A stretch of 20,974 bases of DNA from DASUMF01 sp040510575 (GCA_040510575.1 JBEVIU010000088.1:1-20974); one strand, 5' to 3'; numbered from the stretch's first letter, positions 6,899 through 14,838 are shown. Notes: generated by a model not told the origin, from the sequence alone. Made by a program: numbers and translations.

Positions 6899-7744
6899 TC
6901 AGAGGCGCGAGATCACGTCGTCGCCGAACTTCGTCAGCGCGTCGACGCCCTCGCGTGGATTCGTGAACGGCGTGACGAGCAACCGGGTCACGCCGAGGTC
7001 TTCGTAGCGGCGCACGTCGTCGACCGACGTCACGCGCACGCCGAACAGCGACACCTCGAACGGGCCGTCGCGACCGGCCTCGGCCCGGAGCTCGTGCAAC
7101 GTGGCGAGGTTCGCCCGCAGCATCTCGTGATCCCGTTGTGCCATCGGCAACCAGCCGTCGCCGAGGAGCGCCGCACGGCGGATCGCGGCCGGGGAGTCGC
7201 CTCCGATGTGGAATGGCATGTGTTCCTGCACCGGTTTGGGCAGGAATCCCACCGACGAGAACGCGAAGAACTCGCCCTCGTGCTCGATGAGCTCGTCGGT
7301 GAACAGGCGCCGGATGATCTCGATCGACTCGTCGACCCGGCGGCCGCGCGTCTCGAACGGGAGCTCCATCGCGTCCCACTCCTCCGCCAGCCAACTCGCT
7401 CCGATGCCGAACTCGACCCGGCCGTTGGAGACGAGATCGGCGGTCGTGAGCGCGCGTGCCGTCACGAACGGATGGCGCAACCCGATGTTGAACACGTTGG
7501 TGCCGAACCGGATGGTCGACGTCTGCGCCGCCAGCCACGCGAGCTGCACGAAGGGATCCCACGCCGGGGTCGACGCCGAGATCGGCGGCTCACCCTCGTG
7601 CGGGCTCCCCGGACGGCCGCTCATCTTCGCCGGCATGATGAGGTGCTCGGGCAGCCACACCGATTCGAAGCCCGCCTGTTCGGCGGCGACGGTGAGCTCC
7701 GCCCAGCGCTTCGGACCGACCTGCAGATGGAACCCGACCTTCAC
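6899..7744 (-). CDS. LLM-class F420-dependent oxidoreductase (second paralogue)
   Basis: The 281-residue protein is a second luciferase-like oxidoreductase. Its motifs include VGFHLQVGPKRWAELTVAAE, AGFESVWLPEHLIMP, TIRFGTNVFNIGLRHPF, SNGRVEFGIGASWLAEEW, SVGFLPKPVQEHMPFHIGG and LLGDGWLP. It shares the overall order of elements with the enzyme at 6034-6888 but is clearly diverged, so a recent local duplication is unlikely. The start is the GTG at 7744, which matches the family's N-terminal strand and has GGGG 5 nt upstream. It diverges from a nitroreductase across a 94-nt region with two palindromes, so the pair may be co-regulated. The expected cofactor is F420H2; the substrate is unknown. Confidence 0.9.
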   Translation of the reverse strand: MKVGFHLQVGPKRWAELTVAAEQAGFESVWLPEHLIMPAKMSGRPGSPHEGEPPISASTPAWDPFVQLAWLAAQTSTIRFGTNVFNIGLRHPFVTARALTTADLVSNGRVEFGIGASWLAEEWDAMELPFETRGRRVDESIEIIRRLFTDELIEHEGEFFAFSSVGFLPKPVQEHMPFHIGGDSPAAIRRAALLGDGWLPMAQRDHEMLRANLATLHELRAEAGRDGPFEVSLFGVRVTSVDDVRRYEDLGVTRLLVTPFTNPREGVDALTKFGDDVISRL

Positions 7745-7768
7745 GACGACCCCGATCGATCACGGTGG

Positions 7769-7783
7769 CTCCGACGATCGGAG
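7769..7783. promoter_or_regulatory. Palindromic operator candidate between LLM and nitroreductase genes
   Basis: CTCCGA-CGA-TCGGAG is a perfect 6+6 dyad with a 3-nt centre, in the divergent region of the two redox genes. A second perfect palindrome, TCCCGCGGGA, lies at 7804-7813. Such dyads are typical of TetR/MarR-type operators, but no regulator gene is in the window. Confidence 0.35.
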
Positions 7784-7838
7784 TCCGTCAGGGGTCGAAC
7801 GTATCCCGCGGGACCGACGGTGTGACAAACTCCGGCGC

Positions 7839-8549
7839 ATGGAGCTGCTGCGTGCCATGCGCACGACACCGGCGACGCGTCGCTTCACCGACGAACCGCT
7901 GCCCGACATCGTCCTCTACCGGATCCTCGAGCACGCACGTTTCGCGCCCAACGGCGGGAACCGCCAGGCGTGGCACGTGATCGCGGTTCGCGACGAGGGG
8001 GTCAAGAACAAGATCGCCGATCTCTGGGCCGTCGCCTGGACCGAGGACCACGCGTTCTACCAGGCGGGCCTCGTCCCGTTCGTGGCGTCGGAGGCCTACG
8101 AGCGCAACCCGCCGGGTCAGGCATCGGATCAGCCGGTCGACCTCACCGAAGCACGCAAGCATCCCCGCGAGGACGGCCCCGGCATGTCGCCTGCCGTGGT
8201 GCGCAGCGCGCCCGTCGTCCTGCTCGTGTGCGTCGACCTGACGCGTGTCACCGCCATGGACAGCGGTCTCGGGCGCCTCAGCATCTCCGGCGGCGGCTCG
8301 GTGTACCCGTTCTGCCACAACGTGCTGCTCGCGGCGCGCGAGCACGGCTTCGGCGGCTGCATCACGTCGGTGCTGGTGCGCCAGGAGCCGGCGGTGAAGG
8401 AGCTGCTCGGCATCCCCGACGAGTTCGTGCTCGGTGCGACCCTCGTGCTCGGCAAGCCCGAGAAGGAGATCACCAAGCTGCGGCGAGCGCCGGTGGAGTC
8501 GTTCGCCACCTATGACCGCTTCGACGGTCCGGCGATCACCGAGCCGTGA
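7839..8549 (+). CDS. FMN-dependent nitroreductase family protein
   Basis: The 236-residue protein belongs to the nitroreductase superfamily, FMN-binding dimeric enzymes that use NAD(P)H. The N-terminal TTPATRRFTDEPLP carries the FMN-phosphate arginines (Arg14/Arg15), FAPNGGNRQAWHVI (35-48) is the characteristic flavin-contact segment, and FGGCITSVLVRQE with LLGIPDEFVLGATLVLGKP forms the C-terminal half. A longer open frame extends upstream, but the ATG at 7839 fits the family N-terminus, and a near-consensus -10 (CAAACT) lies 7 nt upstream. It diverges from the LLM oxidoreductase, so the two may share a promoter region and a pathway of nitro, quinone or enoate reduction. The substrate is not known. 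Confidence 0.88.
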   Translation: MELLRAMRTTPATRRFTDEPLPDIVLYRILEHARFAPNGGNRQAWHVIAVRDEGVKNKIADLWAVAWTEDHAFYQAGLVPFVASEAYERNPPGQASDQPVDLTEARKHPREDGPGMSPAVVRSAPVVLLVCVDLTRVTAMDSGLGRLSISGGGSVYPFCHNVLLAAREHGFGGCITSVLVRQEPAVKELLGIPDEFVLGATLVLGKPEKEITKLRRAPVESFATYDRFDGPAITEP

Positions 8550-8556
8550 TCGCGGT

Positions 8557-8578
8557 CACCCGCCGGACTCTTCGGGTG
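8557..8578. terminator. Weak hairpin between convergent nitroreductase and bicupin genes
   Basis: CACCCG (8557-8562) and CGGGTG (8573-8578) form a perfect 6-bp stem with a 10-nt loop, 7 nt after the nitroreductase stop. It is a possible terminator; the stem is short and there is no U-tract. Confidence 0.3.
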
Positions 8579-8609
8579 CGACGTATGGATCGATGTCGAG
8601 CGCGGATCC

Positions 8610-9581
8610 TCAGATGGAGACGAGGGCGTCCAGACCGGTCTGGAGACGGGTGACGGTCGACGCGAGGTGGTCGGCCCACCCGCTCAGGTCGTCACCGAGC
8701 ACGGTCGGCGCAGCGCCGCGGCGGTCGCCCACGATGATCACCTCGTTCAGGCCGTCGGGGCCGGCGATCACCTCGTCCCACGTCGTGCCGGGCGGACGCG
8801 TTCGCGTGTCGCCCATCTCGAGCGTGGTCCCGCCAACGAGGGCAGTGCCCTCGAGCACGCAACGGAACACGTCGGAGTCGAAGGTCATCGCCGGTGTGGC
8901 GACCCCACCGGGAGGGGTGTGCTGGACGATGTACACCGGGCCGACGTCGTGCACGCCCATGATGCTCACCGCGACGCGCGCGTCGCCGACCGCGTCCCAC
9001 GACTCGGCCTCGCCGAAGTTCGCGTCGATGTGCAGCTGCTTCGAGAACGGCTTGTCGATCGTGGTGACGAGGCCCTGCACGCCGTCGTCCTCGTCGGGGA
9101 GGATCACCGGGAGCAGGTCGCCGTAGTGCTGCTTCGTGCGCTCGAGCACTTCGGGGCTGCTGTACTGCTTGCGCAGCTCCGGGTTCGTGGGGCGCACACG
9201 GTGGCCGCGCCGGTCGGCGAACGAGATGATCCGCCAGTTGCCCTCCACGTGCGGCGCATCGCCGTCGGCGCCGTACGGACGGCCCGAGCGTTGCAGGCGG
9301 AACTCGCCGTGGTGGTAGCGCTCCTGGCCGACCCACAGCTCGCCCTTCATCACCACGCGGAAGTTGTCGCACGGGTGGCTGTGCGCCGGGGTGAGGTCGG
9401 CGTCACCGGCGAGCTGCTCGGGTGTCGACGGCGCGTCGTAGAAGAGCCCGATGAGCGGGCCGGCCACCGGATCGCCGATCGCAATCAGCACCGGCATGCC
9501 CGAACGCTCGTTGAGCGGCGCGGTGCGGTACGACAGGTCGAGCTCGTCGCCACCGAGGTCGAGGCCGAGGACTCCGATCAC
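8610..9581 (-). CDS. Bicupin-like protein of unknown function
   Basis: The protein (323 residues from the GTG at 9581) appears to hold two cupin-like beta-barrels. The first has an H-x-H pair in PAHSHPCDNFRVVMKGELWVG (His67, His69), with Asp where cupin motif 1 usually has Glu, and motif-1-like spacing to Gly80. The second half repeats the arrangement (MTFDSDVFRCVLEGTALVGG) but has lost the histidine pair, so only the first barrel is likely to bind metal. I do not recognise a specific family. The start is inferred: a TATGCT hexamer (9624-9619) would start a transcript about 30 nt before GGGGG, which lies 5 nt before the GTG. ATG 9623 and TTG 9653 are alternatives. It converges on the nitroreductase, and the CoA-transferase stops 122 nt upstream of its start on the same strand. 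Confidence 0.68.
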   Translation of the reverse strand: MIGVLGLDLGGDELDLSYRTAPLNERSGMPVLIAIGDPVAGPLIGLFYDAPSTPEQLAGDADLTPAHSHPCDNFRVVMKGELWVGQERYHHGEFRLQRSGRPYGADGDAPHVEGNWRIISFADRRGHRVRPTNPELRKQYSSPEVLERTKQHYGDLLPVILPDEDDGVQGLVTTIDKPFSKQLHIDANFGEAESWDAVGDARVAVSIMGVHDVGPVYIVQHTPPGGVATPAMTFDSDVFRCVLEGTALVGGTTLEMGDTRTRPPGTTWDEVIAGPDGLNEVIIVGDRRGAAPTVLGDDLSGWADHLASTVTRLQTGLDALVSI

Positions 9582-9703
9582 GTGCACCCCCAAGAGCGTT
9601 CGTCGCTGACAATGGTCGAGCATAGGGTGCCGCTCATGACCGGACTCTTGCAAGACCGCGCTGGGACCTCCCCGGGCGCCGGCGGCGCACCTGCCTAGCT
9701 GGG

Positions 9704-12190
9704 TCAGACGATCACGCCGTCAGCGCGCAACTGCGCGATGCGCGCATCGTCGTATCCGAGCATCTCGCGCAACACCTCGTCGGTGTGCTGCCCGACAGTG
9801 CATCCCGCCCCGAGGGTCGCGGTCCCGCGCGAGAGCCGCACGAGCTCGGTCGTGCGGACGTGCTCTTCGAAGATCGGGTGGCGCACCGTCGTGAGCATGC
9901 CGAGCTGGTCGCCGACGCCGCCGTCCGCGAAGAGCCCCATCGCGAGACCACCCTGCATCGGTGCGACCTCCGCACAACCGATCCCGGCTGCGCTGAGGCG
10001 TCGTTCCCAGTCGCCCGCCGACGCAGTCTCGAACACCCTGGCGAGCACGTCGACGAGCTCGTCGTCGTGGGACGACCGCGACGACGCGTCGCCGAAGCGT
10101 TCGTCGTCGACGAGATCGCCGGTGTCGAATTCGCCGGTGTCGAATTCGCCGGCGGCGAGCGCGTTGCACAGCCGGCCCCAGTCGCGTTCCCCGGGCGCGC
10201 AGAGCACGATCCATCCGTCGTTGGTCCGGTAGAGCCGGTACAGCGCGGAGAAGCCGTAGTGCTGTGGGTCGGTCACCGGCGGGTCGACGACGCCCTCGTA
10301 CTCCACCAGCACGTCGCCGAGCGCGTGGCCCATCGTCGAGAACATCGATGTGAGTGTGGCCTGCCCGCCGTGGCCGCGGTCACGCGCGTAGAGACCGAGT
10401 GTCATCGCAGCCGCGACCGCGAGGGCGGCCATGCCATCGGGATGCCCGGGCTGCGGGCCGGTGAGCTGCAGCGTCGAGCGCTTGATCTCGTCGAGCTCGA
10501 GCGGCACGCCGACCGGCGCAGCACCACCACTGCGTCGCGCGAAGCCCGAGCCCGCAGCCACGGTCGGCGCGAACGCGGCACGGCCTGCGTAGGGCCCGTC
10601 GATTCCGTATCCGACACCGTGGTGGTACAAGAGGTCGGGGTTGAGGGCGAGCATCGCGTCGGCGTCGAGGCCCATGCGTTCGGCAACGCCGCCGCGGTAG
10701 CAGTGCAACACGACGTCGGCGCGCCGGACCAGCTCGACCGCGATCTCTTTGCCCTCGGGACGGTTGAGGTCGACCGCGATGCTCTTCTTGCCCTGGGTGA
10801 CGCGGACTCCCGCCGACTCCGGCACCGGCATCTGGTACCGGATGGGGTCCCCGTCGAGGGGCTCGATCTTCACCACGGTGGCGCCCTGGTCGGCGAGCAT
10901 CGCGCTGCCGAACGGCCCTGCGTAGAACGTGCCGAGGTCGATCACCAGCACGCCGTCGAGCGGGGGCGACGCCGTCGGCGTCGGCTGGAGCGGCGGCGCC
11001 ACACGACGCGGCGGTCCCGCGCGCAGCTCGGCGCCGTGCTCGTCGAGCGTGGGGACGTGTCCGCCCGCGTCGCCGGGTGTGCGCGCCATCTTCACCAGCA
11101 CGCCCATCTCGCGCACCGTGCCGAGCTCCGGGATCTCCACCTCGACCGTGTGGTGGTCGTGGACGATCTGCGGGTGGTCGAGGAGCTCGCGGCCACTGCG
11201 ATACACCTCGGCGAACACGTCCTTCTCCGCGTCGAAGACCGCTTGCCATTCGTCGAGCGTCTTGGAGTGCACGGCCTCGAGCATCAACGACCACCAGGCG
11301 TCGCGCTCGTCGTCGTCGTCGCTGTCGTACGCGTCCTTCCACTCCGGGTCGGTCTGTGTCCACTCGAGCCCACACGCGCGGATGAAGGCCTGGAACTGGC
11401 GCGGTGTCGCGTGCGCGAACTGCAGCCAGCGTCCGTCCTTCGTGTACCCGTTGAGCAACCCGAACGACAGCCAGCTGGTCGGGATCATCCTGCCCGTGCT
11501 CGGACCGCCCATCGCGGTGAACGCGTCGGGGAAGCGATCGGCGAGGATCTTCATGAAGTACGACCAGGGATCCTGCGCCAGCATGCCCTGGACGAGCGTC
11601 GCGTCGACGCGTTGACCGTGACCGGTGCGCTCGCGCTGGTGGAGTGCGAGGAGCGTGCCCTGGATGGCGAGCAAGGCGCCCGAGAACGTCGCGCCGAAGG
11701 GAATCATCATCGTGGGCTCGCCGGGACGACCCGGGATGTTGCCGTACATGGATCCCGTCTTGGCCATCACGACGGCCTCGTGTGCCTTGAGGTGCGCGTA
11801 CGGCCCGGTGTGGCCGAACCCGCTGATCGACGTGTACACGAGTCCCGCGTTCGTCGCGGCCAGCGCGTCGTATCCGAGGCCGAGCTCATCCGCGATCCCC
11901 GGGCCGAACGCCTCGACCACCACATCGCTTCCCGCGGCGAGTGATCGAGCGACTGCGAGATCCTCGGGGTCGCGCAGGTCGAGCACGATGCTCTTCTTGC
12001 CGCGGAGCCAGAACGGCCACGCCGCCATCGCGCGCAGCGGGCTCCCGCCCGGACGCTCGATCTGGACCACCTCGGCGCCGAAGTCGGCCAACAACAAGGT
12101 GGTGTACGCGCTGGCCAGGTTGCTCGAAAGATCGAGCACGGTCAGGCCGTGCAAGGGGCCTTGCTGGTGCTCCACCTGATCCCCGTTCAT
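9704..12190 (-). CDS. Tandem (fused) family III CoA-transferase, CaiB/BaiF type
   Basis: The 828-residue protein joins two complete family III CoA-transferase domains (about 14-390 and 410-828), each normally a separate protein of about 400 residues. Both open with the family's first strand (LTVLDLSSNLASAY; VLVIDLGTFYAGPFGSAMLADQGA) and contain the KKSI-LDL/VDL and SISGFG-TGPY type motifs. In formyl-CoA transferase Asp169 carries the CoA thioester. By motif alignment Asp585 (HPDGMAAL) occupies this place in the second half, while the first half has no acidic residue there (IPFGATFSG, 163-171). The enzyme would move CoA between a carboxylic acid and a donor acyl-CoA. Its ATG overlaps the monooxygenase stop (ATGA), implying translational coupling and a shared degradation pathway. 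A 15-bp in-frame repeat adds GEFDT twice at 681-690. Confidence 0.93.
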   Translation of the reverse strand: MNGDQVEHQQGPLHGLTVLDLSSNLASAYTTLLLADFGAEVVQIERPGGSPLRAMAAWPFWLRGKKSIVLDLRDPEDLAVARSLAAGSDVVVEAFGPGIADELGLGYDALAATNAGLVYTSISGFGHTGPYAHLKAHEAVVMAKTGSMYGNIPGRPGEPTMMIPFGATFSGALLAIQGTLLALHQRERTGHGQRVDATLVQGMLAQDPWSYFMKILADRFPDAFTAMGGPSTGRMIPTSWLSFGLLNGYTKDGRWLQFAHATPRQFQAFIRACGLEWTQTDPEWKDAYDSDDDDERDAWWSLMLEAVHSKTLDEWQAVFDAEKDVFAEVYRSGRELLDHPQIVHDHHTVEVEIPELGTVREMGVLVKMARTPGDAGGHVPTLDEHGAELRAGPPRRVAPPLQPTPTASPPLDGVLVIDLGTFYAGPFGSAMLADQGATVVKIEPLDGDPIRYQMPVPESAGVRVTQGKKSIAVDLNRPEGKEIAVELVRRADVVLHCYRGGVAERMGLDADAMLALNPDLLYHHGVGYGIDGPYAGRAAFAPTVAAGSGFARRSGGAAPVGVPLELDEIKRSTLQLTGPQPGHPDGMAALAVAAAMTLGLYARDRGHGGQATLTSMFSTMGHALGDVLVEYEGVVDPPVTDPQHYGFSALYRLYRTNDGWIVLCAPGERDWGRLCNALAAGEFDTGEFDTGDLVDDERFGDASSRSSHDDELVDVLARVFETASAGDWERRLSAAGIGCAEVAPMQGGLAMGLFADGGVGDQLGMLTTVRHPIFEEHVRTTELVRLSRGTATLGAGCTVGQHTDEVLREMLGYDDARIAQLRADGVIV
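10116..10152. repeat. 15-bp in-frame tandem duplication in the CoA-transferase gene
   Basis: TCGCCGGTGTCGAAT occurs at 10116-10130 and again at 10131-10145, followed by a third partial copy (TCGCCGG). On the minus strand it encodes GEFDT twice, in a surface-type acidic stretch before DDERF. It looks like a slippage expansion. Confidence 0.9.
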
Positions 12191-13815
12191 GTGCCCAGGA
12201 TGCAATCGTCAATGTAACCCCGGCTCGCGACGTCGTCGCAGCGCTCCCGGTAGGCGAGCATCCCTCCGATGTACGGCATGAACACGCGGGGCTTCCCGGG
12301 GATGTTCGCACCGACATACCACGAGCTCGTGCTCGGATACAGCGTGTAACCGGCGACGTCGTTCACGTGCGCGACCCACGCGTCCTGTGCGTCGGTACGG
12401 GCCTCGATGGTGCGCAACCCCTCGGAGGTCAAGAACCCGAGCACGTCTGCGATCCAGTCGACGTGCTGCTCGATGTGGGTGATCACGTTGCCGAGCACCG
12501 AAGGGCTTCCGGGACCCGTGATGGTGAACAGGTTGGGGAAGCCCGCGACCATGAGCCCGAGGAACGTGCGCGGGCCTTCTGCCCATGCGTCGCGAAGCGT
12601 CCGACCGTCGCGACCGCGGATGTCGACCCGGAGGAGCGCGCCGGTGATCGCGTCGAACCCGGTCGCGAACACGATCGCGTCGAGCTCGTAGGACGCGTCG
12701 GCGGTGTCGATGCCGTGCTCGGTGATCGACACCAGCGGCTCGCGGCGCAGGTTGACGAGCTGCACGTTGTCACGATTGAACGTCGCGTAGTAGTCGATGT
12801 CGACGCACGGGCGCTTGGTGCCGAAGTAGTGGTCATCAGGGCACAGGTCGTCGGCGACCTGCGCGTCGAGCACGGTGGCGCGGATCTTGTCGCGGATGAA
12901 CTCCGAGAACACGTCGTTCGCGTCCGCATCGACGAGGATGTCGGGATAGACCGCGATCACTCCGAGTCCGCCTTCGCCCCACTTCGCCTCGAACTGACGC
13001 TCGCGTTCTTCGACCGACACGCTCAGCAGCGGCGTCGGCGGCGGGGGAGTGCCGAAGAGCGCGCTGTACTTCCCGTCGGTCGCGTACCACTCGAAATTCT
13101 CGCGGACCCACTCCACCCGTGACGGTGACAGCGGCCCGTTGTGCGCGGGCACGCTGAAGTTGGCGGTGCGCTGGAAGACGGTGAGCGTCGCGGCCTGCTC
13201 GGCGATGGGCGGGATGGCCTGGATGCCCGACGAGCCGGTGCCGATGACGCCGACGCGCTTCCCCGTGAAGTCGACCGGGTCGTGCGGCCACTCCGCGGTG
13301 AAGTACACGTCGCCCGCGAAGTCGTCGAGGCCGATGAAGTCGGGAGTGCACGGCGCTGAAAGGCAGCCGGTGGCCATGATGCAGTAGGTGGCGGTGATGG
13401 CCGCGGCGGTGTCGGTGGTCAGGGTCCAGTCGCGTGCGTCGTCGTCGAACTCGGCGCGGGTGACGCGCGTCGAGAGGCGGATGTCGCGACGGAGGTCGAA
13501 CCGGTCCGCGACGTGATCGATGTAGCGGAGCAGCTCGGGTTGCGTCGGATAGCGCTCCGTCCACTCCCATTCGTCGACGAGCTCACGCGAGAAGGAGTAC
13601 GCGTAGAAGACGCTCTCCACGTCGCAGCGAGCGCCTGGATAGCGGTTCCAGTACCAGGTCCCGCCGATGTCACCGCCCGCTTCCAGCACACAGGCCGTCA
13701 TCCCGAGCCCGCGGAGGCGGTGCAGCATGTAGAGGCCCGCGAACCCGGCCCCCACGACGACGGCGTCGTATCGCTCTGGTTCGTCACCGGCCCGGGCGCT
13801 CGCCGCCGTGCTCAC
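12187..13815 (-). CDS. Flavin-containing monooxygenase, Baeyer-Villiger type I
   Basis: The 542-residue protein has two Rossmann dinucleotide sites: GAGFAG (22-27) for FAD and GTGSSG (192-197) for NADPH. The BVMO-specific GGTWYWNRYPGARCD follows the first. The central fingerprint FxGxxxHxxxWP is present as FAGDVYFTAEWP (166-177), but the His is Phe172. A TGFD motif (ATGFDAITG) and the C-terminal GPGSPSVLGNV segment are also typical. It would insert oxygen into a ketone or oxidise a soft heteroatom using NADPH and O2. The start is the GTG at 13815, with TACGGT 7 nt upstream and no Shine-Dalgarno. Its stop overlaps the CoA-transferase ATG by ATGA. The pair suggests ring cleavage followed by CoA activation, for example in alicyclic, terpenoid or steroid breakdown; the substrate is not shown by the sequence. 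Confidence 0.92.
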   Translation of the reverse strand: MSTAASARAGDEPERYDAVVVGAGFAGLYMLHRLRGLGMTACVLEAGGDIGGTWYWNRYPGARCDVESVFYAYSFSRELVDEWEWTERYPTQPELLRYIDHVADRFDLRRDIRLSTRVTRAEFDDDARDWTLTTDTAAAITATYCIMATGCLSAPCTPDFIGLDDFAGDVYFTAEWPHDPVDFTGKRVGVIGTGSSGIQAIPPIAEQAATLTVFQRTANFSVPAHNGPLSPSRVEWVRENFEWYATDGKYSALFGTPPPPTPLLSVSVEERERQFEAKWGEGGLGVIAVYPDILVDADANDVFSEFIRDKIRATVLDAQVADDLCPDDHYFGTKRPCVDIDYYATFNRDNVQLVNLRREPLVSITEHGIDTADASYELDAIVFATGFDAITGALLRVDIRGRDGRTLRDAWAEGPRTFLGLMVAGFPNLFTITGPGSPSVLGNVITHIEQHVDWIADVLGFLTSEGLRTIEARTDAQDAWVAHVNDVAGYTLYPSTSSWYVGANIPGKPRVFMPYIGGMLAYRERCDDVASRGYIDDCILGT

Positions 13816-13822
13816 GGGCGTG

Positions 13823-13828
13823 ACCGTA
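13823..13828 (-). promoter_or_regulatory. Putative -10 hexamer (TACGGT) of the monooxygenase/CoA-transferase operon
   Basis: TANNNT hexamer 7 nt before the GTG at 13815. The divergent hydrolase has the identical hexamer at 13862-13867. Confidence 0.45.
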
Positions 13829-13861
13829 CCGGTGGTGCAGCGCGCTGGCCAGCGCCTCGCC

Positions 13862-13867
13862 TACGGT
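13862..13867 (+). promoter_or_regulatory. Putative -10 hexamer (TACGGT) of the lipoprotein hydrolase
   Basis: TACGGT lies 6 nt before the GTG at 13874, which favours that GTG over the one at 13901 as the start. Confidence 0.45.
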
Positions 13868-13873
13868 CAAGCA

Positions 13874-14827
13874 GTGCAGGTTCGGAGTCGATCAACAGTC
13901 GTGCGCAGGTTCCTTGCTACCGCTGCCACCGTGGCGCTCGGCGCTGGACTGCTCGCCGCGTGCGATCCGCCCCCTCCGCCACCGCCTCCACCGATCGCGC
14001 CGACGGCAACCGTGCGCGACCTGTCGGTGGGCGTCACGAGCCGCACCTTCACCGACCCGACGCGCGACACGCCCGCGTTCGGGTGGTGGCCCGGCTCGAG
14101 CGGTCGGATGCTCCCGACACGAATCTGGTATCCGACCTCCCGCGCGAACGCGCCGTACCCGCTGGTGGTGTTCGCGCACGGCTACGGAGTCGGCCCCGAC
14201 GCCTATGCGACGCTGCTCTCACGCATCGCGAGCGCGGGGTACGTGGTCGCGGCACCGCTGTACCCCTTCCTCAGCGGATGGCCCGACGGCCCGACCGACA
14301 CCTTCGACTGGGAGCAGAAGTTCGCCGACACCCAGTTCGTCACCGATTCGATGCTGCTGCTCAACGCGACCGACATCTGGGGCTTCGGTGGCTTGATCGA
14401 CCCGGCGCGCATCGCAGTGGCGGGGCACTCCGACGGCGCGCTCATCTCGTTCGGCGACGGCTTTGTCGCGTGGCGCAACGATCCGCGTGTGCGCGCGGTC
14501 GTCTCCTACTCGGCGATCCTGAACGAACCGGACACGACCTACCAGCCGAACGGGCGCGCGCTGCTCCACATCCTGAGCGACCAGGACCCGTACAACGACT
14601 TCGGTGAGTCGGTGGCGTGGGATCACGACAACCTCGCCGATCCCCGCTGGACGATCGCGCTCTGGAACGCGACCCACGAAGGTCCCTACATGGATCCGTC
14701 GGACCCGCATTTCGGTCTGATCGTGAACGCCACGATCGACTTCCTCGATCAGGAGCTCAAGGGTGCGTCGACGTTCTGGATGTGGCTCGAGGTCACGACG
14801 CAGCCCGGGCTCGCGGCGTTCGTCTGA
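13874..14827 (+). CDS. Lipoprotein alpha/beta hydrolase (dienelactone hydrolase / PAF-acetylhydrolase-like)
   Basis: The protein has 317 residues from the GTG at 13874. The signal peptide ends in a good lipobox, GLLAAC, with Cys30 as lipid anchor; RR precedes the hydrophobic stretch but no full Tat motif is seen. Directly after Cys-Asp come nine consecutive prolines (32-40), probably a stiff tether. The alpha/beta hydrolase fold follows: the HGYG oxyanion region near 102-105, the nucleophile elbow G184-H-S186-D-G188, the likely acid in LSDQDPYND (Asp236 or Asp238) and His268 in ATHEGPY. It should be an extracellular, membrane-tethered serine hydrolase of esters or lipids. The start was chosen by the TACGGT -10 spacing; GTG 13901 is an alternative giving 308 residues. 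It diverges from the monooxygenase operon and could supply it with substrate, which is inference. Confidence 0.88.
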   Translation: MQVRSRSTVVRRFLATAATVALGAGLLAACDPPPPPPPPPIAPTATVRDLSVGVTSRTFTDPTRDTPAFGWWPGSSGRMLPTRIWYPTSRANAPYPLVVFAHGYGVGPDAYATLLSRIASAGYVVAAPLYPFLSGWPDGPTDTFDWEQKFADTQFVTDSMLLLNATDIWGFGGLIDPARIAVAGHSDGALISFGDGFVAWRNDPRVRAVVSYSAILNEPDTTYQPNGRALLHILSDQDPYNDFGESVAWDHDNLADPRWTIALWNATHEGPYMDPSDPHFGLIVNATIDFLDQELKGASTFWMWLEVTTQPGLAAFV

Positions 14828-14838
14828 CCTGCGTGTGA

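Noticed and set aside
6034..7744. Recent tandem duplication of the two LLM oxidoreductases
   Set aside because: They share fold motifs but differ in most residues and lie in opposite orientation, so they are old paralogues.
9785..11944. 719-codon open frame on the plus strand
   Set aside because: Antisense to the double CoA-transferase; the product is low-complexity and Arg/Glu/His-rich, with no recognisable domain.
9704..12190. Glu138 in KAHEAVV as the catalytic acid of the first CoA-transferase half
   Set aside because: That segment aligns with the KVYENVAQ region of formyl-CoA transferase, not with the catalytic Asp169 (ALGDSNSG), so it does not restore the missing residue.
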